From positions 1,674,001 to 1,738,000 of the forward strand of contig NZ_AP028142.1 in assembly GCF_030297675.1 (NCBI RefSeq): a DNA stretch of 64,000 bases. Reading direction: 5' to 3'. The stretch's first letter is position 1. The number at the start of each line of letters is the position of its first letter. The stretch comes from Polynucleobacter sp. HIN11 (GTDB taxonomy: Bacteria; Pseudomonadota; Gammaproteobacteria; Burkholderiales; Burkholderiaceae). Shown one piece after another: positions 1 to 8,470 of the stretch. The position numbers and the translations under genes were made by a program. The notes beneath the pieces are model-generated. The model was not told where the DNA came from. It searched no databases and was given only the letters and a program-made list of their open reading frames with translations.

Positions 1-539
1 AGCTCACGCATCAAACTCGATGGATTATCTTCCGTACGTAAGCGTCGCTCTTCCATCACCACCTGAAGCTCTCGCCCAAACTCCTCATCGGAAAATTGCA
101 GATTTGCCATTCGATCGGCTTCAAGCCGCATCACTTCGGCAAGCTTTGATTTCTCAATCTGCTGAAAATATCCGGTGAAATCACGGGCTGTAAAGGCGTT
201 CTCACGTCCGCCCACGGCCGCCACCATCCGCGAGAATTCACCTGATTTGACCGTTTTCGTTCCCTTAAACATCATGTGCTCAAGCACATGGGCAACGCCG
301 GTTTTGCCATTGACCTCATCCATGGATCCAGCCCGATACCAGACCATATGAACAACGGTCGGTGCACGATGATCCTGGCGAACGATCAGGCGCAAGCCAT
401 TCTTGAGTTGATACTCATGCGTATCGGACTGAGTCGCAAAAGCATTCCCTGAGACAGGCAAGCAAATAGCAGCCAAGGCAATCAATGCCGACCTGATGGC
501 TCTCAATATTGGGTTGCTAAACTGGAATTTCGCTATCAT
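1..539 (-). CDS. M16 family zinc peptidase, N-terminal part (cut by window edge)
   Basis: The gene is open to the left edge, so only the first 179 residues are visible. Translating the minus strand from the ATG at 537-539 gives a hydrophobic signal segment (about residues 13-35, ending near GNAFA), so the protein is probably exported. The inverted zinc motif of the M16 (pitrilysin/insulinase) family follows as H84-VL-E87-H88. The segment after it (GRENAFTARDFTGYF, about 110-125) is typical of the bacterial pqqL/processing-peptidase-like members. It is divergent from ftsY across 58 bp, an arrangement I recall from other Burkholderiales. Substrate unknown. The family call is firm; the C-terminal half cannot be checked. 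Confidence 0.88.
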   Translation of the reverse strand, partial: MIAKFQFSNPILRAIRSALIALAAICLPVSGNAFATQSDTHEYQLKNGLRLIVRQDHRAPTVVHMVWYRAGSMDEVNGKTGVAHVLEHMMFKGTKTVKSGEFSRMVAAVGGRENAFTARDFTGYFQQIEKSKLAEVMRLEADRMANLQFSDEEFGRELQVVMEERRLRTEDNPSSLMRE

Positions 540-597
540 GAATAGTTTAGATGTATGAATTATCTAGTTAAGATCACTCTTTTGGATTGTATCGACA

Positions 598-1503
598 ATG
601 TTTGGTTTACGTAAAACACTTAGCTCACTCTTTACTCGTAACCGAGTGGATGAAGCCTGGTTCGATCATTTAGAAGAATTACTGATCAAAGCCGATGTTG
701 GTGTTTCGACATCAACCGCTCTAATAGCTAGTCTACGCAAATCGGCCAAACAGCATTCCATTACAAATTCTGAGGATTTAAAGGCAGTTCTAGTTGATGA
801 GCTCAGCCATCTTTTGAGTGACTTAGAGTCCCCAGAAAATCCTTTAAGCCCAAGTGCTACGCATCCTAAGCCAGAAGTTTGGCTAATTGTAGGGGTCAAT
901 GGTGCTGGCAAAACCACATCGATTGGAAAACTATGTCATCACTTCCAGGCTCAAGGAAAGTCGGTGCTCCTCGCTGCTGGGGATACATTTCGAGCGGCGG
1001 CGCGCAATCAACTCAAGGAATGGGGTGAGCGCAATCAAGTGCAAGTGCTCAGCCAAGAGAGTGGCGATGCTGGCGCGATTGCGCATGATGCAATCCAAGC
1101 CGCTTTGTCTCGGCAGGTTGACGTTGTACTAATTGATACGGCTGGCCGACTCGCTACTCAAGCGAATCTGATGGAGGAATTAAAGAAGGTCAAGCGAGTC
1201 ATTTCCAAGTTGATCCCCGATGCCCCCCATCAAATTGTCTTGGTCCTTGATGGCAATACGGGTCAGAATGGAATTGCCCAAGTTTTGGCTTTTCGGAACG
1301 CAATTGGACTACACGGCCTTATCGTCACCAAATTGGATGGCACCGCTAAAGGCGGGGTAATTTGCGCACTTCGCAATGAGTTGCAAAGCTCCTCCCAAAC
1401 CCAGGGCCCAAAAACCTATGTTTATGCACTTGGCAAGGGTGAGCAATTAGGTGATTTGGAGCTATTTTCTGCTAAGGCTTATGCCCAAGAGCTTGTAGAA
1501 TAG
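598..1503 (+). CDS. ftsY: Signal recognition particle receptor FtsY
   Basis: FtsY docks SRP-ribosome complexes at the inner membrane; its GTPase pairs with that of Ffh to deliver nascent membrane proteins. The 301-residue protein is essentially only the NG core: an N-domain helical bundle (about 1-85), then the P-loop GVNGAGKT (99-106), the DTAGR motif (near 180) and TKLDGTAKGG (near 250). The long acidic A domain of E. coli FtsY is absent, so membrane binding probably relies on the short basic/amphipathic N-terminus (MFGLRKTLSSLF). rpoH follows 99 bp downstream, recalling the enterobacterial ftsYEX-rpoH order but without ftsE and ftsX between. Confidence 0.95.
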   Translation: MFGLRKTLSSLFTRNRVDEAWFDHLEELLIKADVGVSTSTALIASLRKSAKQHSITNSEDLKAVLVDELSHLLSDLESPENPLSPSATHPKPEVWLIVGVNGAGKTTSIGKLCHHFQAQGKSVLLAAGDTFRAAARNQLKEWGERNQVQVLSQESGDAGAIAHDAIQAALSRQVDVVLIDTAGRLATQANLMEELKKVKRVISKLIPDAPHQIVLVLDGNTGQNGIAQVLAFRNAIGLHGLIVTKLDGTAKGGVICALRNELQSSSQTQGPKTYVYALGKGEQLGDLELFSAKAYAQELVE

Positions 1504-1539
1504 CTATATAAATCAATATCTTGTAGATTATTAGACGCA

Positions 1540-1566
1540 TTAGCACTCTATTGACAAGAGTGCTAA
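1540..1566 (+). promoter_or_regulatory. CIRCE operator (HrcA binding site) upstream of rpoH
   Basis: The sequence is TTAGCACTC (1540-1548), nine bases, then GAGTGCTAA (1558-1566). This is an exact match to the CIRCE consensus with the standard 9-base spacer. CIRCE is bound by the heat-sensitive repressor HrcA. A TTGACA -35-like hexamer (1551-1556) lies inside the spacer, so repressor binding would mask it; the matching -10 is weak (near 1574-1580). The rpoH start codon is 36 bp downstream. HrcA itself is not encoded in the window. Confidence 0.9.
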
Positions 1567-1602
1567 AATAATTCGATCTAAACTCAAATTAATCTATCAA
1601 CG

Positions 1603-2526
1603 ATGACTTTGAACACCCTCATGAATACTCGAAAAACGGGCTCGTCTAGTATTGCTCTTGCAATGCCTGCTCTACCAGCCCTTGGAGTCGGTACGATTGA
1701 TGCCTATTTGGCACACATTAATCGCTTACCAATGTTAAGTGCTGCCCAGGAATACACCCTGGCGCAGGAATATCGCCGCTCCGACAATTTAGATGCTGCG
1801 CGACAACTGGTATTGTCTCACTTGCGACTGGTTGCGTCGGTCGCTCGTCAATACTTGGGTTACGGCATTCCGCATGCCGACCTCATTCAGGAAGGCAATA
1901 TTGGTTTGATGAAAGCAGTCAAACGCTACGATCCCAACCAAGGGGTACGACTCGTTTCGTACGCCATTCATTGGATCAAAGCAGAAATCCATGAATACAT
2001 TCTCAAGAACTGGCGCTTAGTCAAAGTAGCAACGACCAAAGCGCAACGCAAACTGTTTTTCAATTTACGTAGCAATAAACTTTCTGCAAATGCCTTGAGC
2101 AATGATGAAATTGAGTCATTAGCTAAAGCCCTTGATGTTCGCGGTGCCGATGTCAAAGAAATGGAAATGCGGCTTGCTGGGGGAGACGTCTCGATCGAGG
2201 GGGATGGCCAAGATGAGGAAAGCTTTGCGCCAATTCATTGGCTCAGTGATGAAAGCCAAGAACCAACTGCGGTTATTGAGCAAAACGAATCTTACTCTTT
2301 GCATGGTCCAAAACTCTTGCAAGCACTTCATACTCTAGATGAGCGCAGTCGTGCGATTGTTGAAAGCCGTTGGTTGGCAGTTAACGCAGAAGGCCAAGGC
2401 GGCAAGACTTTGCATGATCTTGCTAAGGAATTTGGGATCTCTGCTGAACGGGTACGTCAGATAGAGGTCGCTGCTTTTAAGAAGTTGCGTGCGCTCTTAA
2501 AAGATGAGAACCCAAGGCTTCACTAA
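1603..2526 (+). CDS. rpoH: RNA polymerase sigma-32 (heat-shock) factor
   Basis: Directs RNA polymerase to heat-shock promoters. The 307-residue protein has region 1.2 near residues 30-55, region 2 with QEGNIGLMKAVKRYDP (96-111) and WIKAEIHEYIL (124-134), the sigma-32 signature RpoH box QRKLFFNLR (148-156), and a region 4 helix-turn-helix near the C-terminus (LAKEFGISAERVRQIE). The first ATG gives a 29-residue leader before homology; an in-frame ATG at 1621 is an alternative, and neither has a clear ribosome binding site. A perfect CIRCE site immediately upstream predicts HrcA control. It converges on the SCO gene with 3 bp between stops. Confidence 0.96.
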   Translation: MTLNTLMNTRKTGSSSIALAMPALPALGVGTIDAYLAHINRLPMLSAAQEYTLAQEYRRSDNLDAARQLVLSHLRLVASVARQYLGYGIPHADLIQEGNIGLMKAVKRYDPNQGVRLVSYAIHWIKAEIHEYILKNWRLVKVATTKAQRKLFFNLRSNKLSANALSNDEIESLAKALDVRGADVKEMEMRLAGGDVSIEGDGQDEESFAPIHWLSDESQEPTAVIEQNESYSLHGPKLLQALHTLDERSRAIVESRWLAVNAEGQGGKTLHDLAKEFGISAERVRQIEVAAFKKLRALLKDENPRLH

Positions 2527-2529
2527 GAC

Positions 2530-3102
2530 TTATTGAAGTAGTAGTTTTAGGTCATGGGCAATCGGCTCGGCGCCTTGCCCATGCTTGATATAGAGGCGTA
2601 AATTACCGTTTGGATCAAATACGTAACTTCCAGCAGTATGGTCGATCGTGTAATTTTTAGGATTACTGCCCGGCACCTTGTTGTAATACACCTTGAAATC
2701 CTTGGCGACCTTGGCAAGCGCCTCGTCATTAGCCGGTCTCAGCCCAATAAAACGAGGATCAAAAGCGGGGGGGTATTGTGCCATTAGCTCTGCAGTATCT
2801 CGCTGCGGGTCAACTGTAATAAAAATAACTTGCACCCGATCAGATAATGGGCCTAAGGTTTTCATGACCTCTTGCATTTCAACTAATGTCGCAGGACAAA
2901 CATCTGGGCAGTGGGTATAGCCAAAGAAAATTAATACAGCCTTACCTTTGAAATCAGCCATGGTTTTCACCTGACCATTAGGATCCAAAAGTTCAAAATT
3001 AGAACCAAATGATTTACTGCCAGTAATATCAACATTCTTGAAGCTAGGCTTTGAACAAGCGGCCAATAAAAACACGGCGCATAAAAGGACTAATTTTTTC
3101 AT
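2530..3102 (-). CDS. SCO1/SenC-type copper chaperone for cytochrome oxidase
   Basis: A 190-residue lipoprotein with signal peptide and lipobox (LLAAC, Cys16), a thioredoxin-like fold and the copper-binding CxxxC motif in GYTHCPDVC (about residues 76-84). The distal His expected in SCO proteins is present in TIDHTAGSYVFD (about 150-160). SCO proteins deliver copper to, or reduce, the CuA site of oxidase subunit II on the periplasmic side. It is the last gene of the minus-strand cta cluster, 3 bp after ctaB, matching a role in oxidase maturation. Confidence 0.93.
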   Translation of the reverse strand: MKKLVLLCAVFLLAACSKPSFKNVDITGSKSFGSNFELLDPNGQVKTMADFKGKAVLIFFGYTHCPDVCPATLVEMQEVMKTLGPLSDRVQVIFITVDPQRDTAELMAQYPPAFDPRFIGLRPANDEALAKVAKDFKVYYNKVPGSNPKNYTIDHTAGSYVFDPNGNLRLYIKHGQGAEPIAHDLKLLLQ

Positions 3103-3105
3103 GGG

Positions 3106-3990
3106 CTATATGTAATGATCGATCAAAATAGCAGCAAATAGTAGAGCTAAATAAGTAATGGAGTACTTAAATGTCTTACGAGCCAACTGATCGCTGTAGT
3201 GTTGGTAAAGACGGATTGCATACATTACAAAAATACCGCTAAGAATCAGTGCACATACCAAATAGAATAAGCCACTCATTCCATAGACATAAGGAAGAAT
3301 CGAGGCCGCCAATAAGATGAGCGTATAGAGCAAGATATTGAGTAAGGTAAATCGCTCACCGTGAGTGACCGGCAACATCGGCAAGCCCGCCTGTACATAA
3401 TCTTCGCGTCGGTAGAGTGCCAATGCCCAAAAATGCGGTGGGGTCCACACAAAAATGATGAGCACCAATAACCAGGCTTCTGCCGATAATTGATTAGTAA
3501 CAGCTACCCAACCCAATGCAGGTGGCATGGCACCAGAAAGCCCGCCAATCACAATGTTTTGGGGCGTTGCTGGCTTTAAGAACCAGGTATAAATAACGGC
3601 ATACCCCACAAAGGTTGCAAAGGTAAGCCACATCGTGAGGGGATTGGTGTAAATCCACAGTACTGCCATCCCTGCGGCTCCCAAAATGCAAGAGAAAATA
3701 ATAATTTGCCAAGGGGTAATCTCGCCCGTTGCTGAGGGGCGCCATGCGGTTCGACGCATTTTGGCATCAACCGCTTGCTCTATCAGACAGTTCACCGCAA
3801 ATGCCGCGCCCGCTAACAACCAAATGCCGATCGATCCACCAAGTAATATCGACCAGGGAACCATCCCAGGGGTTGCCAAAAACATGCCAATAATCGCGCA
3901 AAATACTGCGAGCTGAGTCACTCTTGGCTTAGTTAATACCCAATATTGTCTCCAGCGAGGCATAGGAGGACGAACAAAATCAGTACTCAT
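3106..3990 (-). CDS. ctaB: Protoheme IX farnesyltransferase (heme O synthase)
   Basis: CtaB/CyoE adds a farnesyl chain to heme B to make heme O, the precursor of heme A for the aa3-type oxidase encoded upstream. The 294-residue protein has about eight or nine membrane segments. The polyprenyltransferase active-site region is NCLIEQAVDAKMRRTAWRP (about residues 67-85), with the family's acidic-then-MRRT-RP pattern. It overlaps the end of ctaA by 4 bp, so the heme A pathway genes are translationally coupled. Confidence 0.95.
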   Translation of the reverse strand: MSTDFVRPPMPRWRQYWVLTKPRVTQLAVFCAIIGMFLATPGMVPWSILLGGSIGIWLLAGAAFAVNCLIEQAVDAKMRRTAWRPSATGEITPWQIIIFSCILGAAGMAVLWIYTNPLTMWLTFATFVGYAVIYTWFLKPATPQNIVIGGLSGAMPPALGWVAVTNQLSAEAWLLVLIIFVWTPPHFWALALYRREDYVQAGLPMLPVTHGERFTLLNILLYTLILLAASILPYVYGMSGLFYLVCALILSGIFVMYAIRLYQHYSDQLARKTFKYSITYLALLFAAILIDHYI

Positions 3991-5111
3991 GCAATCCCTC
4001 GCTGGGGCGGCTTACCGGATAAAAAATAGTTATTACTCCACGCACTTAAACGCACCAAGCAAAATAAAATAGCTGCCGCACCACCGGTGTGCAACAACGC
4101 CGCTACTAATGGCCATTGAAAGACTACATTCGATATACCGGTGGCGATTTGTAATGCAAGCAATGCAATGATTGCCTTCCCCCAAAATTGAACCTTTGGC
4201 TCTGGATGTCGAATTACTTTTATAGCAACGAAAAGCAAAATAGCGGAGGCAAAAATAGCACCAACACGATGGGTCCAGTGGATTGTGACTAGCGCTGCCA
4301 TCGGGATCATCTCACCCGATTTAGCCTCACCCAAATCGCGCCATAAGAAAAAAGCATTTTGCCAATCCATATTGGGATACCAAACACCCATACAAGTTGG
4401 AAAATCAGGACAAGCCAACACAGCATAGTTAGTACTAACCCACGCACCTAGAAAAATTTGAGCAAAGAGTGCAACAATAGCGATTAATACAAGGCTGCCA
4501 GATAAGCTTGAAATCGTCTTGGAATCACTTGAACAGAGGGCATCGTTACGTTGCGCGAACCAGACCATGCTGGCAAATAAGATCAATGCCAAGATGAGAT
4601 GCATACTAACAATGATTGGTTGCAGCTTAAGGGTCACGGTCCAGGCTCCAAATGCGCCTTGTAAACAAACTAAGACCAGTAAAAACAAACTGCCTTTAAT
4701 AGCTAAGGAGCGGCCTGCGCTTGGCTGCTTAAATGCCATGATGACTTGAATAATGATTAAAAACCCAACGCTCATCGCCAAGTAACGATGAATCATTTCA
4801 ACCCATGCTTTAAAAACCGTTACCGGCCCTGTGGGCATTGCAGCTTCTGCCGCCCGAATTTCTTCGATGGCGCGAAAGGGATTGGATGTGCCATAGCAAC
4901 CTGGCCAGTCTGGGCAACCTAAACCAGAATCACTTAAACGAGTAAATGCACCAAACAAAATGAGGTCAAAGGTTAGGAAGACGATGGTCCAATTGAGCTT
5001 TTGAAATAGCCCCATTCCTTTTTTAAAATAAAGGATTGCCAGCGGTAAGCCAGCAATCAAGAGAGCGATTCCGGCAAGCTCTAAAACCATTAGAGCCATT
5101 TCAGACATCAT
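3987..5111 (-). CDS. ctaA: Heme A synthase
   Basis: CtaA (COX15 family) oxidises heme O to heme A in the inner membrane. The 374-residue protein has about eight transmembrane helices in two related halves. Conserved His residues occur in EMIHRYLAMS and SMHLILAL in the first half and TIHWTHRVGA and LLHTGGAA in the second. Two periplasmic Cys pairs are visible (GCPDWPGC and ACPDFPTC). The product feeds the CtaD heme sites. Its start overlaps the preceding gene by 4 bp and its end overlaps ctaB. Confidence 0.95.
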   Translation of the reverse strand: MMSEMALMVLELAGIALLIAGLPLAILYFKKGMGLFQKLNWTIVFLTFDLILFGAFTRLSDSGLGCPDWPGCYGTSNPFRAIEEIRAAEAAMPTGPVTVFKAWVEMIHRYLAMSVGFLIIIQVIMAFKQPSAGRSLAIKGSLFLLVLVCLQGAFGAWTVTLKLQPIIVSMHLILALILFASMVWFAQRNDALCSSDSKTISSLSGSLVLIAIVALFAQIFLGAWVSTNYAVLACPDFPTCMGVWYPNMDWQNAFFLWRDLGEAKSGEMIPMAALVTIHWTHRVGAIFASAILLFVAIKVIRHPEPKVQFWGKAIIALLALQIATGISNVVFQWPLVAALLHTGGAAAILFCLVRLSAWSNNYFLSGKPPQRGIA

Positions 5112-5761
5112 ATCTTCTCACCCTTGCGATTTAACTTTAGAAGACGCTCAACGTCTTTACGAATCTTCACAAAGTCACTCGAGCTGGTTTTGTCGGGAAA
5201 GACCATCATCTTCTCACCACTTGGATCAATCAGAGCGATTCCTTGGCCTAGATTTTGAGTGTTCAGCCAAGCTTGCCAAGCAGCCTCATTTTTTGGATCA
5301 GGAGCGGGAATAATATAAAAACCAGCATTCTCTTGATCATAGGCCCTCTGAATATCATCCTCAACTGGGCCGCGATCATTCACAACCCAAACCAATTGCA
5401 GACGATTTTTATTCTTACCAAGAGCTAAGCGTACCTGACGCATCAGATATAAAACCTCAACACAAGCATCATTGCCTTTTTTGCACTCGCTTGCCGGTCT
5501 TGCCACCATCAGGGTCCACTTACCGTTAAATGGAATCTCAAACCAGCTGGGATTAATTGGCTGTGGCGGCACAATCAAAGTACCATAATTGGTCTTTCCG
5601 CCCTCAGGCTTATAAACGTAATAGGCCAAATACGATGCGATTACTGGCGATGCGCATGCGAGTAGCACCAGTATCATTTGAATCCGGCCGCGACGAGTTC
5701 TGGCATCTAATGCCTTCTTATCAAGCTGACTCGCTGGAATTAATAAATCTTGATCGCTCAC
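5108..5761 (-). CDS. Membrane-anchored protein of the cta cluster, function unknown
   Basis: A 217-residue protein with one N-terminal membrane segment (about residues 28-47) and a predicted periplasmic domain. The domain has a Cys pair (ECKKGNDAC, about 113-121) after a WTLMVARP strand and ends with GIALIDPSGEKMMVFPD. That pattern is reminiscent of thioredoxin/SCO-like folds, though the CxxxC spacing of SCO is missing. It lies between SURF1 and ctaA and overlaps ctaA by 4 bp. A role in oxidase or heme delivery is inferred from position only; I do not recognise a characterised homologue. Confidence 0.75.
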   Translation of the reverse strand: MSDQDLLIPASQLDKKALDARTRRGRIQMILVLLACASPVIASYLAYYVYKPEGGKTNYGTLIVPPQPINPSWFEIPFNGKWTLMVARPASECKKGNDACVEVLYLMRQVRLALGKNKNRLQLVWVVNDRGPVEDDIQRAYDQENAGFYIIPAPDPKNEAAWQAWLNTQNLGQGIALIDPSGEKMMVFPDKTSSSDFVKIRKDVERLLKLNRKGEKI

Positions 5762-5774
5762 TGCTATATAACCT

Positions 5775-6542
5775 TTATGAACTTGATTTACCTTGATTGC
5801 GATAGCGCATAAAACCAGTTGTGAACCAAAATGCTAGCGCGGCCGCACCTAAAGAAAACCATTGGAAAGCATAAGCATAATGGCGATCGACGCCTGTCGT
5901 TGCCACAGGCCAAATTCGGGACAATCCATCACCTTCATCTGGGTCATTTTGGCGAATAATGAAGGGTAATTGTGGATATGCCATTCGGCCCGCTTCATAG
6001 GTCAGGTCTAAATTTTGCTGAATCCGGGGTGAAGCTTGACTATTGGGTTGATTGCCAAGCTCTAACACCCTCCCTGGCCCAGCCAATGCAATACCCTCGA
6101 TGACTACACTCTCCTTAGGCGTTGTAATGCTTGGCAATATCAATCGATCTTGATTATTTCTGGGGGCCCACCCTCGGTTAACCCAAACAAGGCGCTTTTC
6201 CTGACCATCAAGTAAAAATGGCATCAGCACATAAAACCCGGATTGGGTCTGCCCTGTTTGTGGCTTTAGACTGGGGCGATTATCAAGCCAAACGACCTCA
6301 TTGGGCAAAAAACGACCACGCGCTCGCACCGGCCTAAACTCAGTTTCTGATAGAGTCCAATTTTTGGCATTGAGGTCAATCTGCTCTCGAGCCGCCATGG
6401 CGCTAATTTGATTAGCCAGAATTATTTTTTGATCCGCACGACCCAGTTGCCAACGGCCAGCCAAAATACCTATTGCAAGAACGACTAGCATCGCAATGGT
6501 TGCGACTCTTCGCTCTACAATAAGAACTCGAAATAAACTCAA
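5775..6542 (-). CDS. SURF1 family cytochrome oxidase assembly protein
   Basis: SURF1 proteins help insert heme A into subunit I. The 255-residue protein has the expected two membrane anchors, one near the N-terminus followed by GRWQLGRADQK (about 25-35) and one near the C-terminus (HYAYAFQWFSLGAAALAFWF, about 220-239). The family motif WLDNRP lies in the first half and NRGWAPR near residues 133-139. The start is a TTG (6540-6542) without a clear ribosome binding site; the first in-frame ATG (6491) would cut into the first membrane helix. It is divergent from the DUF2909 gene across 15 bp. Confidence 0.9.
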   Translation of the reverse strand: MSLFRVLIVERRVATIAMLVVLAIGILAGRWQLGRADQKIILANQISAMAAREQIDLNAKNWTLSETEFRPVRARGRFLPNEVVWLDNRPSLKPQTGQTQSGFYVLMPFLLDGQEKRLVWVNRGWAPRNNQDRLILPSITTPKESVVIEGIALAGPGRVLELGNQPNSQASPRIQQNLDLTYEAGRMAYPQLPFIIRQNDPDEGDGLSRIWPVATTGVDRHYAYAFQWFSLGAAALAFWFTTGFMRYRNQGKSSS

Positions 6543-6557
6543 GGGTTTGGCACCAAT

Positions 6558-6767
6558 ATGAAATGGCTAATTGTTTTAATTTTGTTGGTCATCATCGCTA
6601 GCTTAGGATCGGCGTTGTATTTCATGATGAAAGACAAAGGCAATAGCTCCAGGATGGTTCACTCGCTGATGCTCAGAATTGGTTTATCGATTGCACTATT
6701 CATTGGCATTTGGATTGCCCATTACTTTGGACTCATTGAGTCCACTGGCCTGAAAGTGCCTCAATAG
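6558..6767 (+). CDS. Twin transmembrane protein (DUF2909)
   Basis: A 69-residue protein with two hydrophobic helices (about 2-23 and 40-62) separated by a short polar loop (MKDKGNSSRMV). This matches the small two-helix DUF2909 family found with cytochrome oxidase genes in betaproteobacteria. It lies between ctaE and SURF1 but is transcribed against the rest of the cluster, with a strong hairpin straight after its stop. A role as an oxidase accessory subunit is inferred from location only. Confidence 0.82.
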   Translation: MKWLIVLILLVIIASLGSALYFMMKDKGNSSRMVHSLMLRIGLSIALFIGIWIAHYFGLIESTGLKVPQ

Positions 6768-6769
6768 GC

Positions 6770-6795
6770 TAGGCGGCAACCAACGCTGCCGCCTA
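6770..6795. terminator. Perfect 9-bp hairpin between convergent DUF2909 gene and ctaE
   Basis: TAGGCGGCA (6770-6778) and TGCCGCCTA (6787-6795) are exact inverted repeats around an 8-base loop, starting 2 bp after the DUF2909 stop and ending 7 bp from the ctaE stop. It is the only hairpin between convergent genes in the window. There is no strong U-run on either strand, so it may be a bidirectional terminator, a 3'-end stabiliser or a Rho-assisted site. Confidence 0.65.
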
Positions 6796-6802
6796 TTGGC
6801 CA

Positions 6803-7657
6803 TTACATCCAGTAAATGACGATGTAAAGCCCTAGCCAGACGACGTCAACAAAGTGCCAATACCAAGCGGCACCTTCAAAACCAAAGTGATTCTCGGCGG
6901 TGAAATCACCACGAATCAAACGGCGCAGGATAATCGCCAACATCAAGCCACCCAAGAACACATGGAATCCATGAAAACCGGTCAGCATGAAGAAGGTTGA
7001 TCCGTAAATTCCAGAAGTGAGCTTCAGGTTCAGGTCGTTATAAGCATGGATGTATTCGTAAGCTTGAAAACCCAAGAAAATAAGCCCAAGAAATACGGTC
7101 GCAAATAATCCATAAATGGCGTGCTGACGATTTCCCTCTCGTAAAGCATGATGTGCCCAGGTCACGGTAACCCCTGAGCTCAAGAGCAATAACGTATTAA
7201 TCGTTGGAATTGGCCAAGGGCCAATAGTACTAAATTTTTGAACCAGATCAGCAGGACCAACGGTTGGCCATGCAGCTACAAAATCAGGCCATAAGAGTTT
7301 ATTGTCCACATCACCAAGCCAGGGCACTGTAATACTGCGAGCGTAGAACAGGGCCGCAAAGAAAGCGGCAAAAAACATGATCTCGGAAAAGATGAACCAG
7401 CTCATCGACCAGCGATAGGACACATCGACGTTCACACCGTTCTTGCCGGTATTGGACTCCGAGATTGCATCACCAAACCAACCGTACAGCACAAACAGCA
7501 CATAAATAACTGCTGCTAGGACCAGCGGTCCTCCCCATGAAAGGCCATTGACCCAAGCGGACATGCCGCCGCCAAAGCCAAGCAGTCCAATGCTAGCAAG
7601 GACGGGATATTTTGAGGGGCCCGGAACAAAATAATACGGTGTGGAGTTTGATGACAT
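6803..7657 (-). CDS. ctaE: Cytochrome c oxidase subunit III
   Basis: The 284-residue membrane protein has about seven transmembrane helices and typical COX3 motifs such as SEIMFFAAFFAALFYARS, WAHHALREGNR and GFHGFHVFLGG, ending with WYWHFVDVVWLGLYIVIYW. Subunit III stabilises the core oxidase and its proton uptake path. It follows DUF2970 by 21 bp in the run ctaC-ctaD-small protein-ctaG-DUF2970-ctaE. The hairpin just after its stop may end this transcript before SURF1. Confidence 0.96.
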   Translation of the reverse strand: MSSNSTPYYFVPGPSKYPVLASIGLLGFGGGMSAWVNGLSWGGPLVLAAVIYVLFVLYGWFGDAISESNTGKNGVNVDVSYRWSMSWFIFSEIMFFAAFFAALFYARSITVPWLGDVDNKLLWPDFVAAWPTVGPADLVQKFSTIGPWPIPTINTLLLLSSGVTVTWAHHALREGNRQHAIYGLFATVFLGLIFLGFQAYEYIHAYNDLNLKLTSGIYGSTFFMLTGFHGFHVFLGGLMLAIILRRLIRGDFTAENHFGFEGAAWYWHFVDVVWLGLYIVIYWM

Positions 7658-7678
7658 CGCGCTCTTTCTAACTAAAAA

Positions 7679-7873
7679 TTAATTGGTTACCACTAAATTC
7701 ACAATCAACAAAAGGATCGCCATAAATAGTACGGCGCCCAATACACCAGCAATGATGATGTGCACAAAACTCAAGCTTGCAACATCATTTTGCAATCCTG
7801 CTTTATTGCGAATCCCTAAAAACGCCCACAAAACGGCACGCATTGAACGAAAAAAACTAGGTTGCTTGTTCAT
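7679..7873 (-). CDS. Small membrane protein, DUF2970 family
   Basis: A 64-residue protein with a polar N-terminal half (FFRSMRAVLWAFLGIRNKAG) and one C-terminal membrane helix (about 36-62). This matches the DUF2970 family, commonly found between ctaG and ctaE in betaproteobacteria. Its start overlaps the ctaG stop by 4 bp. Probably an oxidase assembly or accessory factor; no activity is known to me. Confidence 0.82.
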   Translation of the reverse strand: MNKQPSFFRSMRAVLWAFLGIRNKAGLQNDVASLSFVHIIIAGVLGAVLFMAILLLIVNLVVTN

Positions 7874-8466
7874 AGTGACACTTTGCTCTTAGATTCTTTG
7901 ACATTTGCAACAGGCTTAGGTACTCCGGTCTCAAAAAAGGTATACGACAGGGTGATTGTTTTAACGTCTTTTGGAAGATTGGGATCAACAATAAATACCA
8001 CTGGCATTTGCCGAATCTGATGTGGGGTCAGGGCTTGCTCTTGAAAACAAAAGCATTCGATCTTCGTAAAAAACTCCGTTGCGGTCTTTGGAGCATAGCT
8101 GGGAATTGCCTGAGCAGCGACAGGTCGATCCAAAGTATTAACTACTTCATAAACGATCTCGTGCATCTCGCCTGGATGAACTTCAAGAAAGTTCTTAACC
8201 GGCTTAAAAGCAAATGGTCCACGACTATTGGAGTCAAACTCAATCGTGATCGTTCGACTGTAATCTACTTGGGTATTACCTGGCTTGCTAGCTCCATAAG
8301 CACGCACACCATAATTATTTTTACTAGTGACAACATTAATGCCAGTCACTTCACAAAGGGCTTTGTATAAAGGCACCAAGGCATAACCAAATCCAAACAT
8401 CAATACAGCAAGCAAAAGAAGCTTCAGTAGGATTTGCTTATTAAGGGCGCCTAGATTATTTGCCAT
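7870..8466 (-). CDS. ctaG: Cytochrome c oxidase assembly protein CtaG (Cox11 family)
   Basis: Cox11/CtaG delivers copper to the CuB site of subunit I on the periplasmic side. The 198-residue protein has one N-terminal helix (about 11-32) and a beta-rich domain containing the copper-binding FCFQEQ motif (IECFCFQEQAL, about 137-147), plus YKALCEVTGIN just after the membrane anchor. It starts 4 bp after the 41-residue assembly protein and overlaps DUF2970 by 4 bp. Confidence 0.96.
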   Translation of the reverse strand: MANNLGALNKQILLKLLLLAVLMFGFGYALVPLYKALCEVTGINVVTSKNNYGVRAYGASKPGNTQVDYSRTITIEFDSNSRGPFAFKPVKNFLEVHPGEMHEIVYEVVNTLDRPVAAQAIPSYAPKTATEFFTKIECFCFQEQALTPHQIRQMPVVFIVDPNLPKDVKTITLSYTFFETGVPKPVANVKESKSKVSL

Positions 8467-8470
8467 ATAT

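Noticed and set aside
899..1132. Overlapping open frames inside ftsY and most other genes
   Set aside because: They lie within recognised genes in other frames, lack ribosome sites and show no family motifs.
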